A stretch of 32,854 nt of DNA, taken from an uncultured Prevotella sp. (GTDB lineage Bacteria > Bacteroidota > Bacteroidia > Bacteroidales > Bacteroidaceae). A program made the translations under genes and the position numbers. Positions 17,638 to 27,159 of this stretch are shown one piece after another. The stretch lies in assembly GCA_900769275.1 (NCBI GenBank), contig CAAGGA010000144.1, forward strand, positions 1 to 32,854, read 5' to 3'. The notes under the pieces are model-generated. The model did not search any database. It saw only the letters and a program-made list of their open reading frames with translations, and was not told the origin of the DNA. Numbering within the stretch: the first letter of the stretch is position 1; the number at the start of each line of letters is the position of its first letter.

Positions 17638-17645
17638 CAAAGGTA
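17638..17645 (-). promoter_or_regulatory. -7 element for the MATE gene
   Basis: Minus-strand TACCTTTG, 7 nt from the start codon at 17630. No good -33 TTTG is seen. If used, the mRNA would have almost no leader. Confidence 0.5.
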
Positions 17646-17706
17646 GATATTTTTGTGAATATATCCTTTGGCTTTGTCAAGAAATAACAGAAATATCAGG
17701 ATTAAT

Positions 17707-17737
17707 TTTGATAAGTCGCAAAAAATTGCTAAATTTG
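17707..17737 (+). promoter_or_regulatory. alaS promoter
   Basis: TTTG (17707-17710), 19 nt, TAAATTTG (17730-17737), about 28 nt before the alaS start. Confidence 0.75.
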
Positions 17738-17765
17738 CAAATTAAAAACCATAATACAGATAATA

Positions 17766-20387
17766 ATGATGACAGCAAACGAAATCCGTGACTCGTTCAA
17801 GAAATTCTTTGAGCAGAAAGGACATACTATCGTGCCAAGCGCACCCATGGTGATAAAAGATGACCCTACGTTGATGTTTACCAATGCTGGTATGAACCAG
17901 TGGAAGGACGTTATTCTCGGCACATGTGACCCAGAACCACGCCGACGTGCTGACTCTCAGAAATGTCTGCGTGTCAGTGGAAAGCATAATGACCTTGAGG
18001 AGGTAGGACATGACACCTACCACCATACAATGTTCGAGATGCTTGGCAACTGGTCGTTTGGCGACTATTTCAAGGAAGGAGCCATTGATATGGCATGGGA
18101 GTATCTCGTTGATGTCCTCAGGCTAGATCCTAAAGATCTTTACGTCACCATTTTCGAGGGCGATGAGAATGAGGGGCTTGCCCGTGACGAGGAGGCATAC
18201 GGATATTGGTTGAAGCACGTACCTGCAGACCATATCATAAACGGCAACAAGCATGATAACTTCTGGGAGATGGGAGATACGGGTCCCTGTGGTCCTTGTT
18301 CCGAAATACACCTTGACTCTCGTACGGCAGAGGAGAAAGCAACCCTTTCAGGACGGGAACTTGTCAATAAGGACAACCCTCAGGTAATAGAAATATGGAA
18401 TATCGTGTTCATGCAGTATGAGCGCAAGGCCGATGGACACCTTGAGTCGCTCGGAATGAATGTCATTGATACAGGTATGGGTTTTGAGCGTCTTGTGCGT
18501 GCCATTCAGGGTAAACATTCCAACTATGATACGGATATCTTCCAGCCTATTATAAAGGAGATAAGCCGGCTGTCTGGTTTGGAATATGGCAAGACAGAAG
18601 AAACAGACGTGGCTATGCGTGTTATTGCAGACCATTTGCGTGCGGTAGCATTCTCTATTGCAGACGGACAGCTTCCCGGTAACGCTAAGGCAGGATACGT
18701 GATACGTCGTATTCTTCGTCGTGCGGTACGCTATGCCTATACTTTCCTTGGACAGAAGGAGGCCTTTGTCTATAAGCTTCTTCCGGTGCTCATTCAGGAA
18801 ATGGGTTCTTCCTATCCTGAGCTTCCGGGACAGCGAGACCTTATCGCCAAGGTTATCAAGGAAGAGGAAGATTCGTTCCTGCGTACCCTTGATAAGGGTA
18901 TCTCTATGCTCAGTGAAGCTATAGAGGAGTTAAAGGAGCAGAAAAGGACCGTGCTTGATGGAAGCAAGGCTTTCCGTCTGTTTGATACCTATGGTTTTCC
19001 TCTTGACCTTACAGAACTTATATGCCGTGAACAGGGCGTTTTCGTGGATGAAGACAGGTTTAATGAGGAAATGGAAGCGCAGAAGGCAAGAGCAAGGAAT
19101 GCCGCTCAGGTGGAGAGTACGGACTGGGTGGAACTTAAACAGGGAGAACAACAGTTCGTCGGATACGATTTTACCGAGTATGAGTGTGAGATTCTCCGTT
19201 ATCGCAAGACTACGGTAAAGAAGTCTTCATACTATGAGATAGTTCTTTCCTATACTCCGTTTTATGGAGAGATGGGAGGACAGGTAGGCGATAAGGGAGT
19301 GCTTGTTTCAGAGAATGAGACGGTGGAAATCATTGATACCCGTCGTGAAAACGGACAGAGCATTCATATCGTGAGGGAAATGCCTAAGAATCCCTCTGCT
19401 CCGTTTATGGCTTGTGTCGATATTGACAAGCGTAATAGTTGTGCGGCAAACCATACTGCAACCCACCTTCTTGACTATGCTCTCAAGCAGGTTCTCGGAA
19501 ACCATGTCGAGCAGAAAGGCTCCTATGTCAGTCCTGACACTTTACGCTTTGACTTCTCTCATTTTGAAAAAGTTACAGACGAACAGCTTCGTGAGGTCTC
19601 ACGCCTCGTGAACTCAATGATACGTGAGGATATTCCTCTGGACGAGCATAGGGACACTCCGATAGAAGAGGCGAAGAAACTTGGTGCCATAGCCCTTTTT
19701 GGCGAGAAATACGGTGATAGGGTACGCGTAGTAAGATTTGGACCATCATGTGAATTCTGCGGTGGTATCCATGCTAAGAGTACTGGTAGGATAGGACTCT
19801 TTAAGATAGTCAGCGAGAGTAGTGTGGCAGCTGGAATACGCCGTATAGAAGCCGTTACTGGTAAAGCCTGCGAAGAACTGCTTTACGATTTGGAGGATGT
19901 CTCCAATAACATCCGTTCAATGTTCAACAATGCCAAGGATTTGCAGTCTGCTATTGCCAAGTTTATTGACGAGCATGATGCAATGAAAAAGGAGGTTGTG
20001 GAAATGAAAGCCCAAAGTGTTCTCCGTATTAAGGATAAATTATTGTCTTTGGTTCAGGAAATCAATGGCGTGAGGGTAGTCAAGTCTGTTGTGCCTTTGG
20101 ATGCACAGGGATGTAAGGACCTCGCATATCAGTTGAGGGAAGTAATGCCGGAAAACTTTGTGTGTGCTCTTGCTACAAAAATGGGAGGAAAGCCTAATCT
20201 TACCATTATGTTCTCGGATGACATGGTAAAGGATAATGGTCTCAATGCTGGCAAGATTATTCGTGAAGCTGCAAAACTGATGCAGGGCGGTGGTGGAGGA
20301 CAGCCTTTCTTCGCTACGGCAGGAGGTAAGAATCCTGACGGTATATCTGCAGCTTTGGACAAGGTCATCGAGCTTTGCTCTTTGTGA
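17766..20387 (+). CDS. alaS: Alanine--tRNA ligase
   Basis: It charges tRNA-Ala and edits mischarged Ser and Gly. The 873-residue length is normal. The class II core has [14 protein letters not shown] and [14 protein letters not shown] near the N-terminus. The editing-domain zinc site is His563 and His567 (HTATH) with Cys665 and His669 (CGGIH). The C-terminal DHHA1 region has the glycine stretch [17 protein letters not shown]. Start may be the first ATG (17766) or the adjacent one at 17769. It has its own promoter. Confidence 0.97.
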   Translation: MMTANEIRDSFKKFFEQKGHTIVPSAPMVIKDDPTLMFTNAGMNQWKDVILGTCDPEPRRRADSQKCLRVSGKHNDLEEVGHDTYHHTMFEMLGNWSFGDYFKEGAIDMAWEYLVDVLRLDPKDLYVTIFEGDENEGLARDEEAYGYWLKHVPADHIINGNKHDNFWEMGDTGPCGPCSEIHLDSRTAEEKATLSGRELVNKDNPQVIEIWNIVFMQYERKADGHLESLGMNVIDTGMGFERLVRAIQGKHSNYDTDIFQPIIKEISRLSGLEYGKTEETDVAMRVIADHLRAVAFSIADGQLPGNAKAGYVIRRILRRAVRYAYTFLGQKEAFVYKLLPVLIQEMGSSYPELPGQRDLIAKVIKEEEDSFLRTLDKGISMLSEAIEELKEQKRTVLDGSKAFRLFDTYGFPLDLTELICREQGVFVDEDRFNEEMEAQKARARNAAQVESTDWVELKQGEQQFVGYDFTEYECEILRYRKTTVKKSSYYEIVLSYTPFYGEMGGQVGDKGVLVSENETVEIIDTRRENGQSIHIVREMPKNPSAPFMACVDIDKRNSCAANHTATHLLDYALKQVLGNHVEQKGSYVSPDTLRFDFSHFEKVTDEQLREVSRLVNSMIREDIPLDEHRDTPIEEAKKLGAIALFGEKYGDRVRVVRFGPSCEFCGGIHAKSTGRIGLFKIVSESSVAAGIRRIEAVTGKACEELLYDLEDVSNNIRSMFNNAKDLQSAIAKFIDEHDAMKKEVVEMKAQSVLRIKDKLLSLVQEINGVRVVKSVVPLDAQGCKDLAYQLREVMPENFVCALATKMGGKPNLTIMFSDDMVKDNGLNAGKIIREAAKLMQGGGGGQPFFATAGGKNPDGISAALDKVIELCSL

Positions 20388-20604
20388 TTCCAAATGTATA
20401 TCCGTTACTGTATGCCTGTTCTGTTAAGATAACAGGAGATAATCTATTGAAACATGAAGTCTCAAGTAATTCAGTGATTATTCTTGTCATTGTATATGGG
20501 TTCATTATCATGCACCTTTTCTCGCCATGACAATGATTGAGCGAGTTCATCATTGCTCATTTGGCTTATCGAAAAAGTTCCAATAACTTAATCCAAGAAA
20601 GTAT

Positions 20605-20952
20605 ATGTCATTAAATACGGATAAGAACTTAAAGCTCTACTATTCCATAAGGGAAGTGGCTGAAATGCTCAATGTCAGTGAGCCTACGTTGCGTTATTGG
20701 GAAACGGAGTTTCCGCATATTCGTCCGAGGACTACTGCGAACAAGGTACGTCAATATACAGACAAGAACATTGAAGACTTGAAGGTAATCTACAATCTTA
20801 TCAAGGTACGCGGTTTTAAGATTGCTGCTGCGCGTAAGATGATTAATGCCAATAAATCAGGTGTGGATGCCAAAGCCAAGGTAATGGAGCGGCTGCAGAA
20901 TATCAAAGATGATTTGATGGCGTTGAAGCGTCAGCTTGATGCGATAGTCTAA
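20605..20952 (+). CDS. Small MerR-family transcriptional regulator
   Basis: A 115-residue protein with a MerR helix-turn-helix (YYSIREVAEMLNVSEPTLRYWE, residues about 12-33, shown here in full only by position) and the wing R-x-Y-T-D-K-N-I-E-D-L that follows. The C-terminal part is a short coiled-coil-like dimerisation helix. There is no Cys-rich or ligand domain, so the signal is unknown. This compact Bacteroidetes type is common and generally uncharacterised. It stands 217 nt after alaS without a clear promoter. Confidence 0.85.
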   Translation: MSLNTDKNLKLYYSIREVAEMLNVSEPTLRYWETEFPHIRPRTTANKVRQYTDKNIEDLKVIYNLIKVRGFKIAAARKMINANKSGVDAKAKVMERLQNIKDDLMALKRQLDAIV

Positions 20953-20961
20953 ATAATGTAA

Positions 20962-21016
20962 CATGAGATAATCATGAGATAAACATGAAGATAAACCATG
21001 AGATAATCATGAGATG
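20962..21016. repeat. Imperfect tandem repeat CATGAGATAAT
   Basis: Five copies of an 11-13 nt unit (CATGAGATAAT, CATGAGATAAA, CATGAAGATAAAC, CATGAGATAAT, CATGAGATG) follow directly after the merR stop codon. No function is evident; the unit could be a slippage-derived array. Confidence 0.8.
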
Positions 21017-21058
21017 CTGTTTGTTTCTTTTTCTTGGAAACAGGCAGGGTACTTAATA

Positions 21059-21097
21059 AAAAACCGGTTTGCAGGAGAAAGTTGCAAACCGGTTTTT
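21059..21097. terminator. Bidirectional terminator between merR and cdsA
   Basis: A perfect 15-bp stem (AAAAACCGGTTTGCA at 21059-21073 with its complement at 21083-21097) has a 9-nt loop. A-rich on the left and T-rich on the right, it can stop transcription in both directions. Confidence 0.9.
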
Positions 21098-21129
21098 ATT
21101 GCTTGATGTCTAAATATGGTGTGTGTAAA

Positions 21130-21996
21130 CTATAATATGCTGAGTGTATAAATATATATTACTGAGGCGGGGATTGCCATGAGTGAAGAGTCAAATCTGT
21201 CGAGCATACCGCCATGCCCGGGGAGAATTGTTCCGCTGTCCTTTACTTTAAGTGTGCGTTTCATAAGGCTCTCCACGAGGTCACCCCATGTACCGAAGAA
21301 TACTACTACCACACCAAGACCTATCCATTGGATTAACGTAAGTCCAGTTCTGGTGCAGCCGAATGGAGATAGGAGTTCTGCATGGTCAACGTGAGCGACG
21401 AACATTGCCAGCATCACGACAAACAGACCTCCACCTATGCTGCCCTCCCATGACTTTCCAGGACTAATGCGTGGGAAAAGTTTATGTTTTCCAAGGAGAG
21501 AGCCTGTGATGTACGCACCTGTATCGTTTATCCAAAGGAATACGAATATGCTTAGAGGGAGAAGCATATTGAAGATAATCATACCGTCTTCGGTACCTCT
21601 GAATGCAAGAACGTTGATACAAGAAAAGGGTATGGCTATATACATCTGTGACAGCATGGTGTGTGCCCAGTCCTCAATGGCATCTTCGCTGTTTGCATAT
21701 AGTTCACTGATGAAGAGATATACCAAGGTGACGAGATATGGAATAAAAACTGCCGACGGTGTCATGCCACAGCAGAATCCTGCAACGGCAAGGAAGAAAT
21801 AAACTCCCGCTACGGTGCAGATGAACCGATTGGTTCTTACCTCTTTGTGATGGTTAATCAGACCTGTGAACTCCCATATTGACATACCCGTAACAAGGGC
21901 AAAGAAGAAAATCATTGATATGCCTTTGAGGAAGCACGTGACCACAATGGCGACGAAGAGTACACCTGTAATTGCACGGATTATGAAGTTTTTCAT
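21130..21996 (-). CDS. cdsA: Phosphatidate cytidylyltransferase (CDP-diglyceride synthase)
   Basis: It makes CDP-diacylglycerol from phosphatidic acid and CTP, the branch point of phospholipid synthesis, in the inner membrane. The protein has 288 residues with several hydrophobic helices. The signature lies in residues 238-270: GDLVESLMKR, KDSG, LPGHGGMLDRFDS. A second conserved block is NDTGAYITG (157-165) through FPRISPGKSWEG. It is the last gene of a leftward run, 11 nt after ftsH. Confidence 0.95.
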   Translation of the reverse strand: MKNFIIRAITGVLFVAIVVTCFLKGISMIFFFALVTGMSIWEFTGLINHHKEVRTNRFICTVAGVYFFLAVAGFCCGMTPSAVFIPYLVTLVYLFISELYANSEDAIEDWAHTMLSQMYIAIPFSCINVLAFRGTEDGMIIFNMLLPLSIFVFLWINDTGAYITGSLLGKHKLFPRISPGKSWEGSIGGGLFVVMLAMFVAHVDHAELLSPFGCTRTGLTLIQWIGLGVVVVFFGTWGDLVESLMKRTLKVKDSGTILPGHGGMLDRFDSSLMAIPASVIYIYTLSIL

Positions 21997-22007
21997 TTTT
22001 TTTTGTC

Positions 22008-24101
22008 TCAGGCGTTAGCGTTCTTGTTGTAATGGTCTCCTCCGTCATTAACGTTGTCAGAGTCGTGTGTAGTCTGCTCAGAGGTATGGTTGTCTTTGTC
22101 TTGTTTCTCTTTTTCGTTCCGGGCTGCACGTGCTTCTGCCACGGCCTTGGCGTATATCTCAGCTTCTGCTGCGTTGGCATCAATAATCTCCTGTGCACGG
22201 GATGTCCATGGTCGTTTGCCGAAGATACGTTCGGCATCTTCTGCAAATATGACCTCACGTTCGATGAGAAGTTCTGCCAAGGCGTTGTGTCCTTCTTTAT
22301 GTTCGGTAAGTATTGCTTTGGCACGTTCGTATTGTCCGTTAATCATCTTGAGGACTTCTTCGTCAATCAGTCGTGCCGTGGATTCGGAATATGGACGTTG
22401 GAACTGGTATTCATCATTGTTATAGTAGCAGATATTCGGCAGTTTGTCGCTCATACCTGCGTATGCTATCATTCCAAAGGCACTCTTTGTAGCACGCTCA
22501 AGGTCATTCATCGCACCTGTAGATATATGTCCTGTAAACAATTCTTCAGCAGCGCGTCCTCCGAGTAGCGAACACATTTCGTCAAGCATTTGTTCCTTTG
22601 TAGTCAGCTGACGTTCTTCTGGCAGATACCATGCAGCACCGAGTGCGCGTCCGCGTGGTACTATGGTGACTTTGATTAGAGGGTTGGCATACTGACAGAA
22701 CCATGAGATAGTGGCATGACCTGCTTCATGGAGTGCGATGGCGCGCTTTTCTTCTTCGGTCATTACTTTGGTCTTCTTTTCCAGACCGCCTATAATCCTA
22801 TCTACGGCATCGAGGAAATCCTGTTTGCCGACAATCTTGGAATCGTGTCGTGCGGCAATAAGTGCGGCCTCATTGCATACGTTTGCGATGTCAGCACCGG
22901 AGAAGCCGGGCGTTTGTCTTGCAAGTAGGTCAATGTCAACGCTCTCGTCAACCTTGATTGGCTTGAGGTGGACAGTAAATATTTCCTTTCTTTCCGTGAG
23001 GTCAGGAAGATCTACATGTATCTGACGGTCAAATCGTCCTGCGCGTAGCAGTGCTTTGTCAAGCATATCTACGCGGTTTGTTGCAGCGAGGATGATAACC
23101 CCGGAGTTCGTACCGAAGCCGTCCATCTCAGTAAGCAGGGCATTCAGGGTGTTTTCCCTTTCATCGTTACCTCCCATTGAGGGGTTATGGCTGCGTGCTC
23201 TTCCTACGGCGTCAATCTCGTCAATGAATATGATACATGGACTTTTCTCTTTTGCTTGGCGAAAGGTGTCACGTACTCTTGAAGCACCTACACCTACGAA
23301 CATTTCTACGAAGTCACTGCCTGACATTGAGAAGAACGGGACACCTGCTTCTCCAGCCACAGCTTTGGCAAGCAGGGTCTTGCCTGTTCCCGGAGGACCT
23401 ACAAGCAGGGCACCCTTTGGTATTTTACCTCCGAGTTCGGTATATTTCTCAGGGTTCTTGAGAAACTCTACTATTTCCTGTACCTCTTGCTTTGCTCCGA
23501 CCTGTCCTGCCACGTCCTTAAATGTGACATTCAGTTCGTTACCTTTCTCATATACTTTTGCTTTCGATTTGCCTACGCTGAAGACGCCTCCGCCTCCTAC
23601 ACCGCTACCCATCCTTCCCATGAAGAATATCCATACCAATATCAGCAGTGCCATTGGTGCTATGTTGATGAGAAAGTTGAGGAAAGTGTTACTTTTCTCA
23701 TTGTTGTATGACAGTTCTCCTTTGAAATGTCCTGCCTTGCTTTGTTCCGAGAGAAAGTTCTCTACCTGATCTACGCTGCCTATCTCTACTTCCACATAAG
23801 GATTCTGTCCCACTTCACGTGCGGATTTGTGGAATACGTCCCGGACGTTCTTCCCATAGACATACATGTGCAGGAGATTTTCTGTCTTGTTGATTTCTAT
23901 CTTGCTGGCAAATCCTCTGCTGACGTATCCCTTGAAGTTGGAATATGATACCTTGGTTGCTGTGGTCTGACTGAGTATGGAACCTCCATCAGAAAAGAAC
24001 ATTACCATCAGTATGAGTATTATTACACCGTAGAGCCAGTTCATGTTGAATCGGGGCATTTTCGGCTGCCGATTGTTATTTGGCTGATTTTGCTGATTCA
24101 T
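22008..24101 (-). CDS. ftsH: ATP-dependent zinc metalloprotease FtsH
   Basis: A membrane-anchored hexameric AAA+ protease that removes damaged or unassembled membrane proteins and regulatory proteins. In 697 residues: Asn/Gln-rich N-terminus, TM1 about 21-36, periplasmic domain, TM2 about 144-163, Walker A GPPGTGKT (235-242), pore motif MFVG (267-270), Walker B IFIDE (291-295), second region of homology [20 protein letters not shown] (340-359) and the zinc site HEAGH (458-462). The C-terminal tail (about 650-697) is charged, low in complexity and probably disordered. It sits between rsfS and cdsA. Confidence 0.97.
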   Translation of the reverse strand: MNQQNQPNNNRQPKMPRFNMNWLYGVIILILMVMFFSDGGSILSQTTATKVSYSNFKGYVSRGFASKIEINKTENLLHMYVYGKNVRDVFHKSAREVGQNPYVEVEIGSVDQVENFLSEQSKAGHFKGELSYNNEKSNTFLNFLINIAPMALLILVWIFFMGRMGSGVGGGGVFSVGKSKAKVYEKGNELNVTFKDVAGQVGAKQEVQEIVEFLKNPEKYTELGGKIPKGALLVGPPGTGKTLLAKAVAGEAGVPFFSMSGSDFVEMFVGVGASRVRDTFRQAKEKSPCIIFIDEIDAVGRARSHNPSMGGNDERENTLNALLTEMDGFGTNSGVIILAATNRVDMLDKALLRAGRFDRQIHVDLPDLTERKEIFTVHLKPIKVDESVDIDLLARQTPGFSGADIANVCNEAALIAARHDSKIVGKQDFLDAVDRIIGGLEKKTKVMTEEEKRAIALHEAGHATISWFCQYANPLIKVTIVPRGRALGAAWYLPEERQLTTKEQMLDEMCSLLGGRAAEELFTGHISTGAMNDLERATKSAFGMIAYAGMSDKLPNICYYNNDEYQFQRPYSESTARLIDEEVLKMINGQYERAKAILTEHKEGHNALAELLIEREVIFAEDAERIFGKRPWTSRAQEIIDANAAEAEIYAKAVAEARAARNEKEKQDKDNHTSEQTTHDSDNVNDGGDHYNKNANA

Positions 24102-24159
24102 TGTGTCAAGTGATTATGGATTTCTTCTTGTCATGATATTGTTTGGGAACAATGTCTTG

Positions 24160-24519
24160 TCAGTCGAGGTCGGCAATCTCATTGATTGTGGCATCTTGCC
24201 AGAGATTCTCCAAATTGTAGAATTCTCTTGCCTCTGGAATGAAAACGTGAACCATCATGTCAACATAGTCCATGGCAATCCATTGTGCGTTCTCTGTACC
24301 TACGATGTGGGTGGGCTTGTCATTGAGTTTGGTGCGAATCATATCCTCCACAGATTCTGCAATAGCCTCAGTCTGTTGGGGATTATTTCCCTCGCATATC
24401 ACGAAATATTGGCAGATGGCTCCCTCCATGTTGGTGAGGTCAATGATTTTGATTCCCTTTCCTTTCTTTTCCTGAATGCCTTTTATGGCAGTGTTTACTA
24501 ATTCGTTCTGTGTATTCAT
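24160..24519 (-). CDS. rsfS: Ribosomal silencing factor RsfS
   Basis: It binds L14 on the 50S subunit and blocks subunit joining in starvation or stationary phase. At 119 residues it is a normal RsfS/Iojap/DUF143 protein with the motifs GIKIIDLTNMEGAICQYFVICEG (in part), HIVGTENAQWIAMDYVDMMVHVF (in part) and REFYNLENLW. It heads the run rsfS-ftsH-cdsA (58 nt to ftsH). Confidence 0.93.
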   Translation of the reverse strand: MNTQNELVNTAIKGIQEKKGKGIKIIDLTNMEGAICQYFVICEGNNPQQTEAIAESVEDMIRTKLNDKPTHIVGTENAQWIAMDYVDMMVHVFIPEAREFYNLENLWQDATINEIADLD

Positions 24520-24624
24520 TTAATGTTGTTTGTTGTTTCTTTTTAAGTGAATATTCTTATGGTTGCTGCTGATGCGTGTATCCGTAGGGATGGCAGCCAG
24601 CCTTACGGAAATCACAACCAAATG

Positions 24625-24632
24625 CAAAGTTA
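24625..24632 (-). promoter_or_regulatory. Probable -7 element for rsfS-ftsH-cdsA
   Basis: Minus-strand TAACTTTG about 105 nt upstream of the rsfS start. No TTTG is found at the -33 distance, so the call is moderate. Confidence 0.5.
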
Positions 24633-24744
24633 CAAGATATTCTTGAATTTCCATACTTCTATGTGTAAATTTTGTGTTTTTTTATTATTTAATAAGGTGT
24701 AAAAGGTCGAGAAAGAGTTTTTTTTGAAAAAAGTTCCGAAAAAA

Positions 24745-24776
24745 TTTGCAGGGTTCGTGAAAACTTTGTAACTTTG
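24745..24776 (+). promoter_or_regulatory. Promoter of the tRNA-Gln gene
   Basis: TTTG (24745-24748), 20 nt, TAACTTTG (24769-24776), about 36 nt before the tRNA. Confidence 0.75.
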
Positions 24777-24812
24777 CAACGCAATTAAGAAACAGATATG
24801 TTTTATGATAAT

Positions 24813-24883
24813 TGGGATATGGTGTAATGGTAACACTGCAGATTCTGGTCCTGCCTTTCCTGGTTCGAATCCGGGTATCCCAA
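24813..24883 (+). tRNA. tRNA-Gln (anticodon CTG)
   Basis: The acceptor stem TGGGATA (24813-24819) pairs with TATCCCA (24876-24882), and the discriminator is A24883. The D arm is GTGT/ACAC, the anticodon loop reads TTCTGGT with anticodon CTG (codon CAG), and the T arm has GGTTCGAATCC. The lowest anticodon-stem pair next to the loop is an A-C mismatch. CCA is not encoded. The terminator at 24886-24918 follows at once. Confidence 0.93.
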
Positions 24884-24885
24884 CT

Positions 24886-24918
24886 AAAACGTCAGGTATT
24901 CAGCCTGACGTTTTTTTT
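24886..24918 (+). terminator. tRNA-Gln intrinsic terminator
   Basis: An 11-bp stem (AAAACGTCAGG at 24886-24896 with its complement at 24904-24914), a 7-nt loop and a run of T to 24918. Confidence 0.9.
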
Positions 24919-24967
24919 ATGTGTGTTGTCCTGTTAATTCTTTGTCAGTCATTGTATAGCAGTAGAT

Positions 24968-25019
24968 AACCAAATTAACCAAACAATCAAATAACCAAAC
25001 AACCAAACAACCAAACAAC
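24968..25019. repeat. AACCAAAC octamer array between tRNA-Gln and the acyl-CoA synthetase
   Basis: Roughly six copies of an 8-nt unit related to AACCAAAC, perfect for the last three. A short complementary stretch (TTGGTTGTTTAAGGTTG) lies at about 25064-25080 beyond the terminator, so the two form widely spaced inverted arms like those around the HU genes. Confidence 0.8.
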
Positions 25020-25056
25020 AAAAAAAGAGGCATACTCCATTCAGGGTATGCCTCTT
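25020..25056 (-). terminator. Terminator of the acyl-CoA synthetase gene
   Basis: Read on the minus strand, the 11-bp stem AAGAGGCATAC (complement of 25046-25056) pairs across a 10-nt loop with 25025-25035 and ends in a seven-T run (A at 25020-25026 on the plus strand). Confidence 0.88.
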
Positions 25057-25161
25057 GGTGTTATTGGTTGTTTAAGGTTGTGAAAATAGAGCGGTTACTC
25101 TATGTCACTGACGGTGAATTTCTCATATATGTTATGTTCGCTCACCGTTTCTTTTTGCGGT

Positions 25162-26823
25162 CTATTTGTAGAGGTATCGTTTAATGCTTTTTTTGGGTGT
25201 TTTTTCAAATTCTTCCTCGTAGATTTCTACTTTTGAGAGATTGCAGTATGACGGCTGAGTCTGGTTTAGCGTCAGTCTGTTCTCTTCCATCACTGCCTTT
25301 ATCTTCTCCATGTCCATATTATGTGCTTTCGCTTCGTCCATGTCAGGATGGATGAGTCCGATGAGTTTGTCGCCGCGTTGTACCACGATGCTTTCCATTA
25401 CAAACGGCAGGGAGTTGAGAGAATCTTCTATTTCTTCTGGGAATATATTTTGTCCGCTTGCACCGAGAAGCATGTTCTTGCTACGTCCTTTGATGAAGAC
25501 GTTGCCATTTTCGTCAATGACGCCGAGGTCACCGGTATGATACCATCCGTCCTTGTCAAGGGCTTGTGCAGTAGCTTCTTCATTTTTGAAATATCCGAGC
25601 ATTACGTTCGTGCCGCGTGCAAGTATTTCTCCGGGTATGGTTCTTGGATTTGGAGAGTCGATTTTTACTTCCATGTGGACAACGGACTTTCCGCATGAAC
25701 CTGTCACATGATCGTGCCAGTCGTTGTATGTGATGATGGGGGCGCATTCCGTTGCTCCGTATCCTACTGTGAACGGGAAGTTTATAGACTTCAGGAATTG
25801 TTCAATCTCTTGATTGAATGCTGCTCCTCCGATTATAATCTCATAGAGTCTGCCTCCGAAAGCTTTATATACCTGTTCTCTGATTTTTTCCTTTATCTTT
25901 CCTGAAATGATGGGAGTCTTGAGCAGCAGTTTCATGGTTCTCGACTCCAGTTTTGGCAGTACTTTCTTTTTGATTATCTTTTCTATAACCAAAGGTACTG
26001 CAATGATAATGATAGGCTTGACATCAGAGAAAGCCTGTGCCACGACAGCCGGGGAGGGAATTCTGGTAAGGTAGAAGATATGGCATCCCGAAGCAAATTC
26101 CTTGATAAACTCGAAGGCCATGCCGTACATGTGAGCCATCGGCAGGATGCTGATGGTATTGTCTCCCGGGGTGAAGACATGGTCGAGAACCTTGCTTGCA
26201 AAGTCGAGGTTACCCCACAAGGCACGATATGGAACCATCACGCCTTTGGAGAATCCCGTCGTGCCGGAAGTATAGTTGATAAGTGCCAGTTCGTCAGGAC
26301 TTTGCTCTTTGTAATAGTTCACCATTTCTTTTCTGAAATACTTGGGGAATTTCTTCCCGAAGAATTCGTTCAGGTGTTCTCTTGCATAGGTGAGTTTGTC
26401 AGTGCGTGAAATCATGAGGGAGTAGTCCGGGATGTTTATTATTCCCTCCAGTTCCGGCATTTGTGACGGATCTATCTGTGTGGCTACCACATCTCCGACA
26501 AAGAGGAGCTTGGCGTCTGAATGGTTGACGATGTTATGGATTTGTTCCGGTGTGAATTCATGCAGTATAGGTACGGCAACGGCACCGAATGTCAGCGTTG
26601 CGAGGAAAGCCACAGCCCAGTTACTCATGTTGCGTCCGCAGAGTGCAATTTTGTCACCCCTCTGTATGCCGCAGTTCTCGAAAAGTATGTGCAGTTTTTC
26701 GATTTTTCTTGCCACGTCCTGATATTGTAGTGTGGCTCCCTTGTAGTCGGTGAGCGCATCGAGATTCCAGTGTTTCTTGATGCTCTCTTCTATGCACGCA
26801 TTAAAACTTTTTATTTCTTCCAT
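25162..26823 (-). CDS. AMP-dependent long-chain acyl-CoA synthetase-like ligase
   Basis: A 553-residue adenylate-forming enzyme that activates fatty acids or related acids to acyl-CoA through an acyl-AMP. Motifs: P-loop YTSGTTGFSKG (184-194), the A5-type YGATE in the middle of the protein, WYHTGDLG, then the hinge KGRSKNMLLGASGQNIFPEEIE with the C-terminal KTPKKSIKR lysine region. The A-box sequence suggests the FadD/long-chain branch; the exact substrate is not certain. It is a single gene with a strong promoter (26948-26978) and its own terminator. Confidence 0.9.
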   Translation of the reverse strand: MEEIKSFNACIEESIKKHWNLDALTDYKGATLQYQDVARKIEKLHILFENCGIQRGDKIALCGRNMSNWAVAFLATLTFGAVAVPILHEFTPEQIHNIVNHSDAKLLFVGDVVATQIDPSQMPELEGIINIPDYSLMISRTDKLTYAREHLNEFFGKKFPKYFRKEMVNYYKEQSPDELALINYTSGTTGFSKGVMVPYRALWGNLDFASKVLDHVFTPGDNTISILPMAHMYGMAFEFIKEFASGCHIFYLTRIPSPAVVAQAFSDVKPIIIIAVPLVIEKIIKKKVLPKLESRTMKLLLKTPIISGKIKEKIREQVYKAFGGRLYEIIIGGAAFNQEIEQFLKSINFPFTVGYGATECAPIITYNDWHDHVTGSCGKSVVHMEVKIDSPNPRTIPGEILARGTNVMLGYFKNEEATAQALDKDGWYHTGDLGVIDENGNVFIKGRSKNMLLGASGQNIFPEEIEDSLNSLPFVMESIVVQRGDKLIGLIHPDMDEAKAHNMDMEKIKAVMEENRLTLNQTQPSYCNLSKVEIYEEEFEKTPKKSIKRYLYK

Positions 26824-26939
26824 ATTTAGTATGGTTCAATGTTTTTGACTCGGATGCCTTTTTCTTCCTGAAACAGCGTTATTAAGACAAAGTCATCGTG
26901 AGTAGCCTGTTTCATGTATTAGAGCGTCAGTTGACTTGA

Positions 26940-26978
26940 TAACTTTGCAAAGTTAATTACTTTTTTGCTCATTTCAAA
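26940..26978 (-). promoter_or_regulatory. Promoter of the acyl-CoA synthetase gene, with palindromic -7 region
   Basis: On the minus strand, TTTG (26975-26978), 19 nt, TAACTTTG (26948-26955). The -7 box is half of a perfect 16-bp palindrome, TAACTTTGCAAAGTTA (26940-26955), whose other half is a plus-strand TAACTTTG without a matching -33. The leader would be about 120 nt. The rest of 26824-27159 is AT-rich and contains no gene. Confidence 0.75.
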
Positions 26979-27113
26979 ATTAAATGTGCAAAAAAGTCGT
27001 ATATTGTTACTTTTTTTATAAATGTGACGCACAGATTTTATTATTTGTGCACTTCTTTTGCCCCAAAAATCGGTTTTTTTCTTTGATAGAGCTGTTATCT
27101 CATATTTTTTTCT

Positions 27114-27121
27114 TACTTTTG
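27114..27121 (+). promoter_or_regulatory. Probable -7 element for ftsY-rimO
   Basis: TACTTTTG lies 38 nt before the ftsY ATG, with no good TTTG at the usual -33 distance. AAGGAG at 27141-27146 is a possible ribosome binding site 13 nt before the start. Confidence 0.5.
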
Positions 27122-27159
27122 CATGAAGTTTATATAAATAAAGGAGAAAAATAGCGGAT

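Noticed and set aside
20415..20436. CCTGTT/AACAGG hairpin after alaS as a terminator
   Set aside because: The stem is only 6 bp and no T-run follows.
26940..26947. Plus-strand TAACTTTG as a promoter for ftsY
   Set aside because: No TTTG at the -33 distance and more than 200 nt from ftsY; a closer -7 box exists at 27114-27121.
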